DNA of 9,361 bases from the NCBI GenBank assembly GCA_046155815.1, contig JBJXFY010000190.1, positions 1 through 9,361 of the forward strand, read 5' to 3'. The DNA is from JBJXFY01 sp046155815 (lineage in GTDB: Bacteria > Verrucomicrobiota > Verrucomicrobiia > Limisphaerales > CAIMTB01). Under the pieces are notes generated by a model, which was given only the letters and a program-made list of their open reading frames with translations, was not told the DNA's origin and ran no database searches. Shown here piece by piece: positions 7,085 through 9,361 of this stretch. The translations under genes and the position numbers were made by a program. Every line of letters starts with the position of its first letter. Position 1 is the stretch's first letter.

Positions 7085-9361
7085 GTGATTTCCGTGAAGC
7101 GCCTGCCGCGCCTGCTCCCGCTGCTGTGCCTTGCCGCGTTCCTCGCCCGCGGCGCGGAGGATCCCTTCGCCGCCGGTGTCCGCACCAGTGACCCGTTGCC
7201 CCCGGCGGAGCAGCAGGCAAAGTTCCGGCTGCCGCCCGGCTTCGAGATCCAGCTCGTCGCCTCCGAGCCGGACATCCACAAGCCGATGAACCTCGCGTTC
7301 GACGCCGCGGGCCGGCTGTGGGTCACGACGTCCATCGAGTATCCGTGGGCCGCGCCGACGAACCGCCCCGGCCGCGACCGCGTAATGATCTTCGAGGACT
7401 TCGGCCCCGACGGCCGCGCGCGGAAGGCCACCGAGTTTGCGGGCGGGCTGAACATCCCCATTGGCGTGTATCCGTTCCGCACGGACACCAGTGGATGGAA
7501 AGCCGTGGTCTGGACGATCCCCCACATCTGGCTCATGGAGGACACGGACGGCGACTCGCGCGCGGACAAACGCACGCCACTGTACGGGCCGTTCGACTGC
7601 ACGCGCGACACGCACGGCAACCAGGCCAGCTTCCGCCGCGGCTTTGACGGCTGGCTCTACGCCACGCACGGCTTCAACAACGACTCGTGGATCACCAACC
7701 GCGACGGCTCCGTCATCCACCTGAACTCCGGCAACACGTACCGGATGCGGCTCGACGGCTCGAAGCTCGAGCATCATACGCACGGCCAGGTCAACCCCTT
7801 CGGCCTCGCCTGGGATCCGCGCGGCAACCTCTACTCGAGCGACTGCCACAGCGCGCCCATCTACCAGCTCCTCGCGGGCGGCTTCTACCCGAGCTTCGGC
7901 AAGCCGCATGACGGCCTCGGCTTCGCGCCCGTGATGCTCGAGCACGCGCACGGCAGCACCGCGATTGACGGCGCGTTCTACTACGCGGACGACCTCTGGC
8001 CCGCCGAGTACCGGGACATGTTCCTGATCGGCAACGTCATGACCAGCCGGCTGAACCGCGACCGCCTCGAGTTCGTCGGCTCGACGCCCAAGGCCGTTGA
8101 GCAGCCCGACTTCCTCACCACGACCGACCCGTGGTTCCGCCCCGTGGACAATACGCTCGGCCCGGACGGCGCGCTGTACGTCGCCGACTTCTACAACCGC
8201 ATCATCGGCCACTACGAGGTCCCGCTCGCCCACCCCGGCCGCGACCGCGAGCGCGGCCGCCTCTGGCGCGTCGTGTACCAAGGTGAGAATGGGAAGCCAA
8301 AGCTGCGCCCCGCCGCGCTGCCGGTGGATCTCCCCGGCCTGCTCGCGGAGCTTGGATCGCCCAACCTCACCCGCCGCCTGCTGGCGATGGGCGAAGTCCA
8401 GGACCGCTTCGGGGCCTCCGCCACGCCCAAGGTGCTGGAGGCGGTGGAACGGCCGGAGAATCCGTTTCAGCACATCCACGCGCTCTGGCTCCTGCATCGC
8501 CTTAACCCGCCCTCGCCCGCCGCCGGGCCGCTGCCCGCGCTGCTCACGCGGGCCTCGGAATCGCCCGCCGCGCTCATCCGCGTCCACGCCGCCCGGATCG
8601 CCGCCGACATCCTGGACCGCGACCAGCGGCCGGGCCTCGCGCTGCACACGGACTACGTCGCCGCCGCCCACGCGGTCGCGTCGCGCGGGCTGGCCGACGC
8701 CGACGGCCTTGTGCGGCGCTGCGCCGCGGAGGCGCTCGGCAACTTTGCCGGAGTCTCCGTGCTCCCGCCGCTGCTGGACGCCCTGGCCCGGGCCGACGCC
8801 GCGGACACCCACCTCGTGTACGTCCTGCGGAAAAGCATCCGCAACACGCTGGCGCGGGAGGGCGGCTTCACCGAGCTCGCCAAGGCGCCGGTGGAGCAGC
8901 GCGCGCTCGTCGCCGACATCCTGCCCGCGGTGCCGACCGCCGCCGCCGCCACCTACATCATCCGGAACCTCGCCGCGCTCCGCGCCGACCCGGAGAACAC
9001 CGCCCGCCTGCTCCAGCACGCCGCCCGCCACGCGCCTGCCGCCGAGCTGGATGCCCTGGCCCGGACCGCCCCGACCGCGCTGGGCGAGGACGTCACCGCG
9101 CAGCTCGCCCTCTTCCGCAGCGTGCAGCAGGGCCTCGCGCAGCGCGGCCTGAAGCCCTCCGACGCCGTGCTCGACTGGGTGGAGGACATTGCGAAGCGGC
9201 TCATCCCCACGCTGGCCGTGGACGCGACCGGGTGGCGCAACCTGCCGCTCGACACCGCCGCCAAGGCCACGAACCCGTGGGACTGGGAGGAACGCACCGC
9301 CGCCGACACCGGCCGGCGGGAGCGCCTGCTCTCGAGCCTGTCGCGCGGCGAAGCCCTTACC
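7085..9361 (+). CDS. PVC-type membrane-bound dehydrogenase-like protein, secreted (3' end missing)
   Basis: The first 759 residues of a large exported protein. A signal peptide covers residues ~1-23 (KRLPR, hydrophobic core, ARGA before EDPF). Residues ~45-400 are a beta-propeller-type domain of the sugar/glucose-dehydrogenase-like class: PPGFEIQLVASEP (50-62), the calcium-loop-like DTDGDSRADKR (153-163), DTHGNQASFRRGFDGWLY (175-192), NPFGLAWDPRGNLY (237-250), and near the end FRPVDNTLGPDGALYVADFYN (351-371, read in two overlapping parts) then HPGRDRERGRLWRV (383-396). These are characteristic of the PVC-type dehydrogenase N-terminal family. Residues ~415-600 are helical, alanine- and leucine-rich and HEAT-like. 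No CxxCH haem motif is present so far; in many relatives a cytochrome-like domain follows, beyond the edge. The GTG at 7085 is used; GTG at 7094 gives an equally good signal peptide. The enzymatic substrate of the family is not established. Confidence 0.9.
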   Translation, partial: MISVKRLPRLLPLLCLAAFLARGAEDPFAAGVRTSDPLPPAEQQAKFRLPPGFEIQLVASEPDIHKPMNLAFDAAGRLWVTTSIEYPWAAPTNRPGRDRVMIFEDFGPDGRARKATEFAGGLNIPIGVYPFRTDTSGWKAVVWTIPHIWLMEDTDGDSRADKRTPLYGPFDCTRDTHGNQASFRRGFDGWLYATHGFNNDSWITNRDGSVIHLNSGNTYRMRLDGSKLEHHTHGQVNPFGLAWDPRGNLYSSDCHSAPIYQLLAGGFYPSFGKPHDGLGFAPVMLEHAHGSTAIDGAFYYADDLWPAEYRDMFLIGNVMTSRLNRDRLEFVGSTPKAVEQPDFLTTTDPWFRPVDNTLGPDGALYVADFYNRIIGHYEVPLAHPGRDRERGRLWRVVYQGENGKPKLRPAALPVDLPGLLAELGSPNLTRRLLAMGEVQDRFGASATPKVLEAVERPENPFQHIHALWLLHRLNPPSPAAGPLPALLTRASESPAALIRVHAARIAADILDRDQRPGLALHTDYVAAAHAVASRGLADADGLVRRCAAEALGNFAGVSVLPPLLDALARADAADTHLVYVLRKSIRNTLAREGGFTELAKAPVEQRALVADILPAVPTAAAATYIIRNLAALRADPENTARLLQHAARHAPAAELDALARTAPTALGEDVTAQLALFRSVQQGLAQRGLKPSDAVLDWVEDIAKRLIPTLAVDATGWRNLPLDTAAKATNPWDWEERTAADTGRRERLLSSLSRGEALT

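Noticed and set aside
7070..9031. 653-codon open frame on the minus strand
   Set aside because: It is antisense to the PVC-type dehydrogenase-like gene, whose frame is open to the edge and shows many family motifs. The antisense product has no recognisable domain.
8097..9152. 351-codon plus-strand open frame inside the dehydrogenase gene
   Set aside because: Its translation is mostly Ser, Arg, Pro and Thr, typical of a shifted frame in GC-rich DNA. The other frame (7085 onward) keeps the family motifs through the same region, so there is no frameshift.
1..9361. tRNA, rRNA, CRISPR array, insertion sequence or phage genes
   Set aside because: No cloverleaf-like segment, direct repeat array, transposase motif or phage protein was recognised. 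This was judged by eye, without a covariance-model search.

Overview
The window looks like chromosomal DNA from a high-GC member of the PVC superphylum, most likely Verrucomicrobiota. The best evidence is the gene entering the right edge, a secreted beta-propeller plus HEAT-type protein of the 'PVC-type membrane-bound dehydrogenase' kind found mostly in Verrucomicrobia and Planctomycetes. Strong GC preference at third codon positions and weak or absent Shine-Dalgarno sequences at most starts fit this. The assignment to phylum is inference, because no rRNA or other strong taxonomic marker is present.

Layout from left to right. Positions 1-472 (+) hold the C-terminal end of glmS, which makes glucosamine-6-phosphate. 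It is followed on the same strand by a sugar or choline-phosphate type nucleotidyltransferase (564-1325) and a small class I SAM-dependent methyltransferase (1383-2087). Facing them on the minus strand is a two-gene unit: a secreted, two-helix membrane-anchored protein with a degenerate glutamine-amidotransferase-like middle (5360 down to 3129), then an ABC-2 type ATPase (3099 down to 2137), separated by only 29 bp. No permease gene lies in this unit, which is odd for an ABC-2 system. A 7-bp perfect hairpin sits in the 49-bp convergent gap (2088-2136).

Divergent from the membrane protein, after a 197-bp gap holding an imperfect inverted repeat, is a DegT/DnrJ/EryC1/StrS family PLP aminotransferase (5558-6673, +). 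A 411-bp gap (6674-7084) follows with no recognisable gene, then the PVC-type dehydrogenase-like gene (7085 to the right edge, 3' end missing).

GlmS, the nucleotidyltransferase, the methyltransferase and the sugar aminotransferase would all fit amino-sugar or surface-glycan synthesis, but they are not one operon and contain no glycosyltransferase, so this link is only suggestive. I saw no tRNA, rRNA, CRISPR array, insertion sequence or phage gene. The observations most worth checking are an arginine in place of the near-invariant catalytic lysine at the GlmS C-terminus, and the ABC ATPase paired with a cysteine-free amidotransferase-like membrane protein instead of a permease.
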